Positions 24,447-33,169 of a stretch of 64,000 nucleotides of DNA are shown in pieces; position 1 is the stretch's first letter, and each line of letters starts with the position of its first letter. The position numbers and the translations under genes are program-made. Below the pieces are notes generated by a model. That model saw only the letters and a program-made list of their open reading frames with translations, had not been told where the DNA came from and searched no databases. Source of the DNA: Mycobacterium gordonae. GTDB lineage: Bacteria > Actinomycetota > Actinomycetes > Mycobacteriales > Mycobacteriaceae. Where the stretch lies: positions 124,001 to 188,000 of the forward strand of contig NZ_LKTM01000310.1 in assembly GCF_001417955.2 (NCBI RefSeq), written 5' to 3'.

Positions 24447-25568
24447 ATGGATTTCTCCTTTACTGAGGAACAAGAAACGGTCCGGAAGGTGGCCCGCCAG
24501 CTTTTCGAGCACCGCGCCACCCCCGAGCGTCTCACCGAGCTGGAAGCCGGCTTGGAAGCCGGGGGGGTCCGCTTCGACCGCGCTCTGTGGAGTGAACTGG
24601 CGTCGTCGGACCTGCTGGGCATCGCGCTACCTGAGTCCGTCGGCGGCAGCGGCGGCGGGTTCCTCGAGCTCGGCGTGCTCCTTGCCGAGGTCGGGTTCAG
24701 CGTTGCGCCGGTCCCGCTCTACCCGACCCTCGTGCTCGGCGCGGATACCATTGCGCGGCACGGTGACTCGGAGCTTCAGCGGCGTTATTTGCCAAAGGTG
24801 CTGGACGGCACCGCCATCCTGACGGCCGCACTTGCCGAACAGGGCAACTCGGACCCCAGCGCACCCCGCACAACCGCGCGCGCGGACGGGGGCACCTGGC
24901 TTCTGCACGGGAGCAAGGAGCTCGTGCCCGCGGCGCAAATCTCCGACGCCATCGTGATTTCGGCGTGCACCGAGGACGGCCCGGGCCTGTTCGTGGTGGA
25001 GACGGCGTCTGATGGAGTCAGCGTGACCCCGGCACGCACGACTAACGGGGAGCCGCACTCAGATCTCGAACTCACTGGCGCAGTCGGGCACCGGCTCACC
25101 GAGTCCGGTGGCGCGGACGCGGTCGAATCCCTCTACACCAGGGCGCTCGTCGGGCTGTGCGCGATGCAGGTCGGCGTGACCGAACGCGCTCTCAAGATCG
25201 CAGCTTCCTACACCAGCGAACGTGAGCAATTCGGCAGACCGATCGGGTCGTTCCAGGCGGTGCAGCAGCGACTGGCCGACGCGTTCATCGATGTGGAGGC
25301 CATTCGTTGGACCACCTGGCACGCGGCCTGGCTGATCGCCGAGGGCCGGCCCGCATCCCGCGAAGCAGCCATCGCCAAGTTCTGGGCTGCGGAAGCGGGC
25401 GCGCGGGTTGCCGGTTCAGCCCAGCAGGTGCACGGCGGCATCGGCATCGACGTCACCTATCCACTCTCACGATATTTCCTGTGGGCCAAGCAGATCGAGC
25501 TTTCACTCGGCTCGGCCACCCAACAGCTCACCCGCCTCGGCGCCACGTACCCGGAAGGAAGCAAATGA
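24447..25568 (+). CDS. Acyl-CoA dehydrogenase, degenerate subunit (ChsE1/FadE28-like)
   Basis: 373 residues. MDFSFTEEQETVRKVARQL at the start and the conserved C-terminal part (EREQFGRPIGSFQAVQQRL, QVHGGIGIDVTYPLSRYF) are normal, but the middle motif reads AEQGNSDPSAPRTTA instead of SEPxAGSD. That matches the FadE28-type partner of a heterotetramer, whose intact partner is encoded at 22253. Stop overlaps the start of the next MaoC gene (ATGA). Together they should form an alpha2-beta2 flavoenzyme acting on a CoA thioester. Confidence 0.87.
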   Translation: MDFSFTEEQETVRKVARQLFEHRATPERLTELEAGLEAGGVRFDRALWSELASSDLLGIALPESVGGSGGGFLELGVLLAEVGFSVAPVPLYPTLVLGADTIARHGDSELQRRYLPKVLDGTAILTAALAEQGNSDPSAPRTTARADGGTWLLHGSKELVPAAQISDAIVISACTEDGPGLFVVETASDGVSVTPARTTNGEPHSDLELTGAVGHRLTESGGADAVESLYTRALVGLCAMQVGVTERALKIAASYTSEREQFGRPIGSFQAVQQRLADAFIDVEAIRWTTWHAAWLIAEGRPASREAAIAKFWAAEAGARVAGSAQQVHGGIGIDVTYPLSRYFLWAKQIELSLGSATQQLTRLGATYPEGSK

Positions 25569-26017
25569 CGTCCACCGTCGACCGCACCACCACGCTGGCC
25601 TGGAATTCCATCGAGGAGGGCGACGAAGTCACTCCGCTGGACGTTCCGGTGACGACCACTCTGATTGTTGCCGGCGCCATCGCCTCCCGCGACTACATGC
25701 CGGTGCACCACGATCGCGATTTCGCCAATTCTCAAGGTTCGAAGGATATTTTCATGAACATCCTGACGACCAACGGCCTGTGCGTGAAGTTTCTCCATGA
25801 CTGGGCAGGCCCGGAGGCGATGGTCAAGAAGTTGTCGATTCGGCTCGGAGTCCCGTCCTACCCGAACGATCCGTTGCGCTTCACCGGCTCGGTCACCGGC
25901 AAATCCTCGGCCGACGGCGAAGGTCTTGTCGAAGTCACCTTCAAAGGCACCAACAGCCTCGGCGACCACGTGTCAGGAACCGCGGTGCTCAGCTTGCTCG
26001 AAGGCGTCGATGCATGA
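25565..26017 (+). CDS. MaoC-like hydratase (ChsH1-like)
   Basis: 150 residues, strong GGAAGGA ribosome site, ATG overlapping the dehydrogenase stop. The catalytic hydratase-2 pair is present in RDYMPVHHD (about 42-50: Asp43 and His48). Followed by FANSQGSKDIFMNILTTNG, a typical hotdog helix region. In the igr operon the equivalent ChsH1 (129 aa) forms a heterodimer with ChsH2 and adds water across the side-chain double bond to give a tertiary alcohol. Its stop overlaps the Ltp2-like start. Confidence 0.88.
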   Translation: MTSTVDRTTTLAWNSIEEGDEVTPLDVPVTTTLIVAGAIASRDYMPVHHDRDFANSQGSKDIFMNILTTNGLCVKFLHDWAGPEAMVKKLSIRLGVPSYPNDPLRFTGSVTGKSSADGEGLVEVTFKGTNSLGDHVSGTAVLSLLEGVDA

Positions 26018-27183
26018 GTGACGGCATCGGTGGCACCGCCGCCCTCGCCGGGATCGGTCAAACCGAATTCTCGAAGGAGTCGGGCCGCACCGAGATGCAA
26101 CTCGCCTGCGAGGCGGTCAAGGCCGCGATCGACGACGCCGGTCTCCGGCCCGCCGACATCGACGGCATGGTCACCTTCAGCGTCGATGAGAACGAGGAGA
26201 TCGAGGTCGCCCGCAATGTCGGGATCCGCGATCTGACGTTCTTCACCAGGGTTCCGCACGGCGGCGGTGCGGCCGCGGGCACCGTGATGCAGGCCGCCAT
26301 GGCGGTCGCGACGGGAGTCGCCGAGGCGGTGGTGTGTTACCGCGCATTCAACGAGCGCTCCGGTTTCCGGTTCGGTGGCGCCGGTCGTCAGCCGGGCGTG
26401 ACGCCGTTGTGGATGGCGCCGTATGCCCCGTTCGGATTCATGACGCCGGCAGCGTGGGTCGCGTTGCACGCTCAGCGGTACATGACGACCTACGGCGTCA
26501 CCAACGCCGATTTCGGCAAGATCGCCGTCATCGACCGCAAACACGCGGCCAGAAACCCCGACGCGTGGTTCTACGAGAAACCGATAACCCTTGAGCAGCA
26601 CCAGCAATCGCGCTGGATCATCGATCCGGTGCTGAGGCTGCTCGACTGCTGTCAGGAAAGCGACGGTGGCGTGGCGATGGTGGTGACCAGCCTCGAACGA
26701 GCGCGGGATCTGGCCAAGCCGCCGGCCGTCATCACAGCCGCGGCACAGGGCGCCGCTTATGACGGCGAGGTGATGACGAGTTACTACCGCGACGACATCA
26801 CCGGCCTGCCGGAGATGGGTGTGGTCGGCGAAAAGCTCTGGCGCAACTCCGGACTCAAGCCACAAGACATCTCGACGGCGTTTCTCTACGATCACTTCAC
26901 GCCGTTCGTCTTCGCCCAACTCGAGGAACTGGGATTCTGTGGCCGTGGCGAAGCCAAGGATTTCGTGTCGATCGACGAGCTGTCCCTGGGCGGCCGGATG
27001 CCGATCAACACCAACGGCGGGCTGCTCGGCGAGGCCTACATCCACGGCATGAACGGCATCACCGAAGGTGTCCGCCAGATCCGGGGCACGTCGCACAACC
27101 AAGTCGACAACGTCGGACACGTGCTCGTCACGTCGGGCACGGGGGTTCCGACCAGCGGCTTGATCCTCGCGCCCGATCACTGA
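26014..27183 (+). CDS. Ltp2-like thiolase-fold retro-aldolase
   Basis: 389 residues, close in length to M. tuberculosis Ltp2 (386). It lacks the nucleophilic cysteine motif of true thiolases. Instead it has tyrosines at 292 (FLYDHF) and 342 (GEAYIHGMNG), with the 50-residue spacing of the two catalytic tyrosines reported for Ltp2 (as I recall, 294 and 344). RDLTFFTRVPHGGG (about 72-85) is also Ltp2-like. Ltp2 cleaves the hydroxylated 3-carbon side chain of steroids into a ring ketone and propionyl-CoA; here an analogous retro-aldol cleavage is expected, with the DUF35 protein as partner. Confidence 0.88.
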   Translation: MSDGIGGTAALAGIGQTEFSKESGRTEMQLACEAVKAAIDDAGLRPADIDGMVTFSVDENEEIEVARNVGIRDLTFFTRVPHGGGAAAGTVMQAAMAVATGVAEAVVCYRAFNERSGFRFGGAGRQPGVTPLWMAPYAPFGFMTPAAWVALHAQRYMTTYGVTNADFGKIAVIDRKHAARNPDAWFYEKPITLEQHQQSRWIIDPVLRLLDCCQESDGGVAMVVTSLERARDLAKPPAVITAAAQGAAYDGEVMTSYYRDDITGLPEMGVVGEKLWRNSGLKPQDISTAFLYDHFTPFVFAQLEELGFCGRGEAKDFVSIDELSLGGRMPINTNGGLLGEAYIHGMNGITEGVRQIRGTSHNQVDNVGHVLVTSGTGVPTSGLILAPDH

Positions 27184-27195
27184 GCAGGGTGGCTG

Positions 27196-27798
27196 GTGAC
27201 GCGCGCGACCGCGGTCGACACACGCGAGGTGATCATCTCGGCAGCCTTCGCCTGCTTCCGCACGCAGGGGTTGGCAAAGACGACGATCGTCGACATCGCC
27301 CGTGCGGCAGACGTCTCCCGAAGCACGTTTTACGAATACTTCCGGGATAAGGAGACGATCGTCGAGGCCTGCGCGGAGGCGGCGTCACAGACCTTCTATC
27401 GGAGACTCGCCACAGCGATCGACCGTGACGGCGGCAGCACACTGGAGGACAAACTGGTCCGGGCGGGCGTTTTCGTCACCCAGGCACGCAGGGTGGTGGA
27501 GCCCGAGTCGTATTTCGACCACGAAGAGGTCGATCTGATGCTGACCAAGAACGCGTCCGCGCTGCTGCAGGACTGTGGCGCGTTCTTCGCGCCGTATATC
27601 TCGGCCGCACGACTGACCGGCGAGGTGCGCAACGATCTCGACATCCGCTCGGCGTGCGAGTGGTTCGCAAGAATGTTGTTCTCACTGTTCACCACACCGT
27701 CACCCTGTGTCGACATGCGCGACGACGAGGGGGTCGCCGCCTTCGTCCGCGCCCACATCGTGCGGGGATTCCTGGACGACGGACGAAAGCGCCGCTAG
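27196..27798 (+). CDS. TetR-family regulator 1
   Basis: 200 residues, GTG start 12 bases after the aldolase gene, last gene of the igr-like operon. N-terminal TetR helix-turn-helix at about 28-50 (KTTIVDIARAADVSRSTFYEYF, of which VSRSTFYEYF is the recognition helix), then a helical ligand domain. It is the only regulator gene between 1 and 36 kb, the zone in which motif A sites are found, so it is the best candidate to bind GAGAAY-N4-RTTCTC and to repress its own operon through the site at 21000. Ligand probably a CoA thioester or acid of the pathway (inference). Confidence 0.9.
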   Translation: MTRATAVDTREVIISAAFACFRTQGLAKTTIVDIARAADVSRSTFYEYFRDKETIVEACAEAASQTFYRRLATAIDRDGGSTLEDKLVRAGVFVTQARRVVEPESYFDHEEVDLMLTKNASALLQDCGAFFAPYISAARLTGEVRNDLDIRSACEWFARMLFSLFTTPSPCVDMRDDEGVAAFVRAHIVRGFLDDGRKRR

Positions 27799-27799
27799 C

Positions 27800-29032
27800 T
27801 CAACCCATCCTGCGCACCGGCACATTGGACCAACCGCACACATTCGCCATCGCCACCCGGCGCAACCCGCTTCGCTCGACTTCGTATTCGGGAATGAGAT
27901 CGAGCAGCGCCTCGAGCGCGATGCGGCTCTCCATTCTCGCCAGCGCTGCCCCCAAGCAACTGTGCACACCGTAACCGAACGCGAGATTGAAGCCCATTCT
28001 GCGCTCCCGGTCGATGTCCAGGCGGTCAGGATCCGGGAACATCCGCTCGTCGCGCGTCGCCGAACCGGTGACGAGCAAGACGGCGCTGCCTTGCGGGATC
28101 ACCCTGCCGTGCAACGTCACGTCGCGGGTGGCGGTGCGGACCTGGTACTGCGACGGCGCCTCGTAGCGCAGTAACTCTTCGACCGCCGCAGGAATTTTGC
28201 TGCGGTCCTGCTGCAATTTCTGCCACTGGTCGGGAAAGTCGGCGAAGGCGACCATGGCATTGCCGACCAGCTTGGTCACGGTCTCGGCACCCGCTCCACC
28301 GAGCATTGTCGCGAAACCGGTGATGTCGACATCGGTGAGCTTCTCCACCTGTCCGTCTCGCTCGACCTCGGTCTCGATGAGCCGGCTGATCATGTCGTCG
28401 CGGGGTTCGGCGCGGCGCTGCTGCACCAGGTCGTAGTAGTACAGCCCGGTGTTCACCGAGGCCTTGAAACCCTCTGCGGTGGTGGCGATCTCACCTGGGT
28501 GTCGCTCGAGCAACAGGTCGAGCCAGACCCGAATCTGGTCGCGATCCTGCTTGGGGACCCCCAACATGGTGGTGATGACCTCGTTCGGGAACAGGGCCGA
28601 GAAGTCGGCCACCACGTCGAATGAGGACGGATCGAGCGCTTCGACACGCTCGTAGATCTTCTCGCGCACCATGCCTTCCAGCGCCGCGATGGCGCGCGGC
28701 GTGAACACGTTGCTGACCAGCCTGCGCATCTTCTGGTGTTCGGGCGGGTCCATCGAGATGATCACTTTGGGCACGGGTATCGCATCGTCGTGCGCCTGCA
28801 CCATGTCCAGGGTCGCACCCTTAGCCGACGAGAAGGTCTCATGGTCCTTGGTGGCCGGTGCCACGTCGTCGTAACGGGTCAGTGCCCAAAAGTCCCACTT
28901 CGCGCTGTAATACACCGGAGCCGTGTCGCGAAGGCGCCGGTAGGTGTCGAACGCTCCATTGAAGAAGTCCTCCGAGAAGGGGTCGAATTCGACGGATTCC
29001 CCGGAAACAGCCTGCGGCCCAGCAGTATTCAT
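27800..29032 (-). CDS. Cytochrome P450
   Basis: 410 residues from ATG 29032, which overlaps the stop of the CoA-transferase (ATGA); an upstream start at 29074 would lie inside that gene. I-helix GGAGAETV, ExxR in EELLRYE, and haem loop FGYGVHSCLGAALARME. Not closely similar to the two other P450s of the island. Convergent with the TetR gene, only one base apart. Probable role: hydroxylation of a ring or side chain before or after CoA activation. Confidence 0.9.
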   Translation of the reverse strand: MNTAGPQAVSGESVEFDPFSEDFFNGAFDTYRRLRDTAPVYYSAKWDFWALTRYDDVAPATKDHETFSSAKGATLDMVQAHDDAIPVPKVIISMDPPEHQKMRRLVSNVFTPRAIAALEGMVREKIYERVEALDPSSFDVVADFSALFPNEVITTMLGVPKQDRDQIRVWLDLLLERHPGEIATTAEGFKASVNTGLYYYDLVQQRRAEPRDDMISRLIETEVERDGQVEKLTDVDITGFATMLGGAGAETVTKLVGNAMVAFADFPDQWQKLQQDRSKIPAAVEELLRYEAPSQYQVRTATRDVTLHGRVIPQGSAVLLVTGSATRDERMFPDPDRLDIDRERRMGFNLAFGYGVHSCLGAALARMESRIALEALLDLIPEYEVERSGLRRVAMANVCGWSNVPVRRMG

Positions 29033-30288
29033 AGGATCGCTCCGGACTGCTTGTAGTGCATGATGGTGTCCCAATCCAGCCCGGCATCCATCAACACTTC
29101 CTCGGTGTGCTGCCCATGTTCGGGTGCGCCGGGCGGGATGACCGCCTGCTCGTCGAACTGAACGGGGTTGGTGGGCAACGCGTACGGCACGCCGTTCATC
29201 GTGCTGGTGGTCGCCACGTAGCCATTGGCGGTCACAGCCGGGTCATGACAGAGCTCTCCCGGCGTCTGCACCACCCCCCAGGCACCGGAAATGCCCGCCA
29301 GTTGTTCGCGCCACTCGGCGAGCGTCCGTCGGGCGAATACCTCATCCATCAGCGAGATGAGCTCGGCGCGGTTGGCGAATCGCGCTGCGGAATCGGCGAA
29401 TCGAACGTCGTCGATCAACTCGGCTAGGCCGATGGCGCGCATCGCCTCAGGGTAGAACTTGTCGAGTTGCAACATCATCAGCTGGACGTAGCGGCCGTCC
29501 TTGGTGCGGTAGGTCCCAACCAGGGGGTTCGGAGCGTCCGCGTGGCTGTACTTCGGAATCGAAGTGCCGCCGTGGATTTGGCTCACGGCGACGTCGGGGC
29601 TGAGGTTCCAGGCCGCCAGGCCGAGCAAAGAAACATCCACCACCGACCCCTGGCCGGTGGTGGCCTTCTTGTACAACGCGGCCGCGATTCCACCGGCAAT
29701 CGTCATGCCCCCGAGCAGATCTCCGAAGGCCGGACGCGAGCGCACAAGCTCGTCGGCGTCTTCAGTGAGCATGGCGGCGATGCCACCACGCGCCCAGTAC
29801 GAGACGCCGTCATAACCGGGTTTGTCTGCATCCGGACCTTTGGGGCCGTGGCCCGACCCGCGCACGTAGACGACGGCGGGGTTCACGGTCCGGATGTCGT
29901 CGACGTCGATGCCGAACTTCGTGCGGCGGCTCGGCAGGTAACTGGTAAGGAATACGTCGCACGTCGCGGCGAGCTTGAGGATCACCTCCCGGCCGCCGGC
30001 GGTACCGAGGTCAACCCCGATCGACTTCTTACCCCGGTTGGGTATCTCGATCATGTAATTGACCGAGCTGCCGCCCTTGTCGACGATGCCCATCGTCACG
30101 AGGCCGCGCTGCGGGTCACCGCCCTCCCGCGGCTCCACCTTGATGACCTCGGCACCCCACTCCGCCAGCACCGCACCGGCCGATGGCACGAAGGTCCACG
30201 CCGCCACCTCCAGCACGCGGACACCGCTGAGCACTTTGTCGACGGAAATGGCGGCCTCCCCTTTGGTCGCGGTGGTCAGCGTTGCCAT
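29029..30288 (-). CDS. CaiB/BaiF (family III) CoA-transferase, single domain
   Basis: 419 residues. VLSGVRVLEVAAW at the start of the fold, AEWGAEVIKVEP, and the catalytic Asp190 in AFGDLLGG, followed by VVDVSLLGLAAW. Unlike the two-domain fusion at 16996 this is a normal single-domain enzyme, expected to act as an interlocked homodimer. It transfers CoA between acids and is operonic with the P450. A motif A half-palindrome lies 47 bp before its start. Confidence 0.9.
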   Translation of the reverse strand: MATLTTATKGEAAISVDKVLSGVRVLEVAAWTFVPSAGAVLAEWGAEVIKVEPREGGDPQRGLVTMGIVDKGGSSVNYMIEIPNRGKKSIGVDLGTAGGREVILKLAATCDVFLTSYLPSRRTKFGIDVDDIRTVNPAVVYVRGSGHGPKGPDADKPGYDGVSYWARGGIAAMLTEDADELVRSRPAFGDLLGGMTIAGGIAAALYKKATTGQGSVVDVSLLGLAAWNLSPDVAVSQIHGGTSIPKYSHADAPNPLVGTYRTKDGRYVQLMMLQLDKFYPEAMRAIGLAELIDDVRFADSAARFANRAELISLMDEVFARRTLAEWREQLAGISGAWGVVQTPGELCHDPAVTANGYVATTSTMNGVPYALPTNPVQFDEQAVIPPGAPEHGQHTEEVLMDAGLDWDTIMHYKQSGAIL

Positions 30289-30334
30289 CGCACCGACAGG
30301 TCAGCAACGGCGAAAACGCCTGTTTGCACTTAGC

Positions 30335-30350
30335 GAGAATGTCAGTTTCG
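30335..30350. promoter_or_regulatory. Motif A operator candidate, one strong half (GAGAAT-GTCA-GTTTCG)
   Basis: The left half matches exactly, the right half poorly. Located in the 79-bp gap upstream of the leftward CoA-transferase/P450 pair. Listed because of its position; by itself a weak site. Confidence 0.38.
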
Positions 30351-30367
30351 AATCTGTTTGTAAACCA

Positions 30368-30934
30368 CTAGGGTTGCGCTGACAGGCGCTCGGGAAAGGC
30401 CGGGTCTCCTTCGGCCCAGAACGCCCCCCACGTCGCCATGCGCTGAGGCATGGCGGCGCGCAGTCGGACGTCGGCCGGCCAGCGGATGAACTCCGGTCCC
30501 GGCCGCTCTGTCACATCGACTGAGTACCAAGGATGTTCCCGTCGCTTGACGAAGCACCACCGGCCGTCACGCCGCTCGTAGACGTCGTCGTAGCGCATCG
30601 CAATCACGTACCACCCGTCACCGTCCTCATGTTCGGCACGGCAATAGACGGATCCGGTCGCATGGTCGGCGTCGACAAGATCGAACTGGTGACCGCAGAT
30701 CAAATGAATGCTCCGGTAGAACCGCCGCAGCACACCGTCGTACCAACCCCTCAATGCATCTCTGCCACGCCCCTCGCCCGCCTCCACATCGGGTACGAAC
30801 AACGCCACCAACGCGTCAAGATCACGGGCGTCGAGGGCCATCGCGTATCGGCTGGGCAGCTGACTGATCGCCAAGCTCGACTCCACCCGGTCCAAACGGT
30901 CGGCGGCGATCGAGCCCTCCGATGCTGTCGCCAT
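30368..30934 (-). CDS. SnoaL-like (NTF2-fold) protein
   Basis: 188 residues of the SnoaL_4 type: AISQLPSRYAMALDARDLDAL near the N-terminus, ALFVPDVEAGEG, the central His segment SIHLICGHQFDL and the strand pair AMRYDDVYERRDGRWCFVKR. The C-terminal 50 residues are a longer tail than in the 14115 protein (PGPEFIRWPAD and on). Such proteins often dehydrate or isomerise ring compounds. Divergent from the ligase at 31009 with a perfect motif A site between. Confidence 0.8.
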   Translation of the reverse strand: MATASEGSIAADRLDRVESSLAISQLPSRYAMALDARDLDALVALFVPDVEAGEGRGRDALRGWYDGVLRRFYRSIHLICGHQFDLVDADHATGSVYCRAEHEDGDGWYVIAMRYDDVYERRDGRWCFVKRREHPWYSVDVTERPGPEFIRWPADVRLRAAMPQRMATWGAFWAEGDPAFPERLSAQP

Positions 30935-30962
30935 GGCGCGATTGTAGGCAGGAGCAGGTATG

Positions 30963-30978
30963 GAGAACCAGTGTTCTC
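30963..30978. promoter_or_regulatory. Motif A operator, perfect palindrome (GAGAACCAGTGTTCTC)
   Basis: Perfect 6-4-6 inverted repeat in the 74-bp divergent gap between the SnoaL-like gene (start 30934) and the ligase (start 31009). Best-conserved copy together with 11898 and 35996. Confidence 0.68.
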
Positions 30979-31008
30979 GATATGCGGAAATCCGACTATC
31001 CTTCGGTC

Positions 31009-32622
31009 ATGCCCTTCCCGGACATTTCACCCACGATTCCCGCCTTGGTGAGGTCGTGCTCAGTGCGTTTCGGGGATAAGCCGTTCCTCGTGGCAGGGGG
31101 GCAGGAACTGACCTACGCCGGCCTCAACCGCCGCTCGGCGGCACTGGCGACCGAGCTACTGGCGGTGGGTTTCGGAAAGGGTGACCACGTCGGAATCCTG
31201 ATGCCCAACAGTGTCGATTGGGCACTTGCCTGGTTTGCCACCACCCGCATCGGCGCGGTCGCGGTCCCGCTGAACACCTTCTACAAGGGCTCCGAGCTGG
31301 CCTGGACTACACGCCATGCAGACCTGCGAGCGATCCTGACGTGGTCCCAATTTCGCAATCATGACTTCCTCGAACGGCTGCAGCAGGCGTTGCCGGGTCT
31401 GGCGGACCAACGGGAGCCGGGCCGGATCACGCTGCGCGAAGCCCCGTTCCTGCGGACCATAGCGGTGTGGGGACAGTCTGATCGGCCCTGGGCGACAACC
31501 ATCAACGCCGATGATGCGATGTCGGCCGATGACGCCGACTTCCTCCTCGAGGTGGAATCGTGCGTGACACCGGCTGATGAGGCGATGATCATCTACACCT
31601 CAGGCAGCACCGGCGATCCAAAGGGGCCAGTGCACACTCAGGGCACCCTGGTCCGCCATACCTACAGCCTCACCTTCCCCTACGACGTCAACCAGGACGA
31701 CGTGATGTTCACCGCCATGCCCTTCTTCTGGGTGGGCGGGCTGATCACCGGATTGCATGCGGTGATTCACCACGGCGCGACCCTGGTCACCCAGCCCGCA
31801 TTCGACGCGGCCGAGGCTCTCGAGCTCATCGAGCGCCACCGCGCGACGATCACGCTGGGCTGGCCGCAGCAGGGCAAGACGCTGGCCGAGCATCCCGACT
31901 TCTCCGTGCGCGACCTGAGCTCGGTGCGACGCAGCAGCATGCCCGCCATGGTGCCGCCCGACCGACAACCCAAGGGCTCGGTCGGGCTTGGAATGACCGA
32001 ACTGTGCGGCAACCACATCGCCGCCGACCCATACCTGCCTCAACCGGCACGCCGGGCCGAGATCGGCGGTGCACCCATGGAAGGGCTGCACCATCTACTC
32101 GTCGACCCCGATACAGCTGAGCCGGTGCCGACCGGCGCGGAAGGTGAAATCTGGGTTCGCGGATACTCGTTGATGCAGCGCCTGCACAAGCGCGAGCGCG
32201 AAGAGGTCTTCACCCCGGACGGCTATTACCGGACTGGTGATTGTGGCATCGAGTACGACGACGATTGGATCGGGTTCACCGGGCGGTTGGGCGATCTGAT
32301 CAAGACCAGCGGTGGCACCAGCGTCACACCCGGCGAAGTCGAATCGGCGCTGGCCGGCTGCGACGGTGTGCTCGAGGCATACGTCGTCGGCGCCGAAAGT
32401 GGTGACGACGGAACGGTGGTCGCCGCGGCGGTGGTACCCCGCGGCGAATCCGAGCTCGATGGCGAGTCCTTGCGGGCACAACTGCGTGACCGGCTGTCGA
32501 CCTACAAGGTGCCGAAGTTCATCTGGGTCGCCGCGAAGTCGGACCTTCCGTTCACGGCAACCGGTAAGGTCAAGAAGTCGGAACTGGCTCAGCAGCTCAG
32601 TGGGTTGTTGGAGCGCCGCTAG
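31009..32622 (+). CDS. AMP-forming acyl-CoA ligase (FadD-like)
   Basis: 537 residues from ATG 31009; an ATG at 30982 is in frame and also possible. No ribosome site is visible before either, so translation may be leaderless from the operator-flanked promoter. Motifs: YTSGSTGDPKG at about 196-206, GLGMTELCGN near 330, YYRTGDCG near 407, TGRLGDLIKTSGG hinge, catalytic Lys520 in TGK. Typical length for a FadD. It presumably activates a pathway acid; the end overlaps the convergent VOC gene by 4 bases. Confidence 0.9.
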   Translation: MPFPDISPTIPALVRSCSVRFGDKPFLVAGGQELTYAGLNRRSAALATELLAVGFGKGDHVGILMPNSVDWALAWFATTRIGAVAVPLNTFYKGSELAWTTRHADLRAILTWSQFRNHDFLERLQQALPGLADQREPGRITLREAPFLRTIAVWGQSDRPWATTINADDAMSADDADFLLEVESCVTPADEAMIIYTSGSTGDPKGPVHTQGTLVRHTYSLTFPYDVNQDDVMFTAMPFFWVGGLITGLHAVIHHGATLVTQPAFDAAEALELIERHRATITLGWPQQGKTLAEHPDFSVRDLSSVRRSSMPAMVPPDRQPKGSVGLGMTELCGNHIAADPYLPQPARRAEIGGAPMEGLHHLLVDPDTAEPVPTGAEGEIWVRGYSLMQRLHKREREEVFTPDGYYRTGDCGIEYDDDWIGFTGRLGDLIKTSGGTSVTPGEVESALAGCDGVLEAYVVGAESGDDGTVVAAAVVPRGESELDGESLRAQLRDRLSTYKVPKFIWVAAKSDLPFTATGKVKKSELAQQLSGLLERR

Positions 32623-33059
32623 GGGGTGATCGCCTGTCCTTCGGGCATATTCGTGGTCATCAGTGTCAAGGGGATACCGCACAGCGCCTCGAGCTTGACC
32701 TCGGTCAACTCAAATCCGTCCCCCTCGTGTCGCTGTCGGAAATCGGACTTGACCCCGTAGCGCGCGGCGGCGTGCTCGGCCGCATCACAATCCGCGGTAC
32801 GCACGACGACGGAGAACAGCCCGTCGCCATTGCGGGCCAGAAAGTGCGCCGCCGTACCCACGTCCATGGGTGCGGCGGCGGTCGGGGCGATCAGCTCGAT
32901 GCCGCGGTCCCAGTCGAGGCGGATCTGCAGACCAAGATGCTCCAGCTCGAACGCCAGGAACTGAAAGCCCAGAGCTGTAAGGTAATCCGCGGCGCGGTCG
33001 AGCCGCTCGGGCGCGATCGCGAAGACGACGTGGTGCAACGAAGGCAGCGGCTGTGACAT
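32619..33059 (-). CDS. VOC-superfamily (glyoxalase-like) protein
   Basis: 146 residues from ATG 33059 (a GTG at 33083 is a longer alternative). Two beta-alpha-beta modules typical of the vicinal-oxygen-chelate fold: LHHVVFAIAPERLDRAADYLTALGF at the start, with His near position 9, and a second module around DGLFSVVVRTADCDAAEHAAARYG, ending VKLEALCGIPLTLM with a possible metal Glu. Members are dioxygenases, epimerases (methylmalonyl-CoA epimerase) or glyoxalases. Metal residues are only partly identifiable; reaction open. Confidence 0.75.
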   Translation of the reverse strand: MSQPLPSLHHVVFAIAPERLDRAADYLTALGFQFLAFELEHLGLQIRLDWDRGIELIAPTAAAPMDVGTAAHFLARNGDGLFSVVVRTADCDAAEHAAARYGVKSDFRQRHEGDGFELTEVKLEALCGIPLTLMTTNMPEGQAITP

Positions 33060-33101
33060 GTCAACGACTCTACGATGCGGCAAAGATCATTGGCGTTTTA
33101 C

Positions 33102-33117
33102 GGAAACAATAATTCTC
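33102..33117. promoter_or_regulatory. Motif A operator candidate (GGAAAC-AATA-ATTCTC)
   Basis: 6-4-6 inverted repeat with two mismatches in the divergent gap between the VOC gene and the SDR at 33170; preceded by TTTTACGG as at 1705, which suggests a shared promoter architecture at the two sites. Confidence 0.55.
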
Positions 33118-33169
33118 ATTACGGTAGATTTGCGGCTGCGTCACCAACTGCCGTGCAGAGAGGCGCTTT

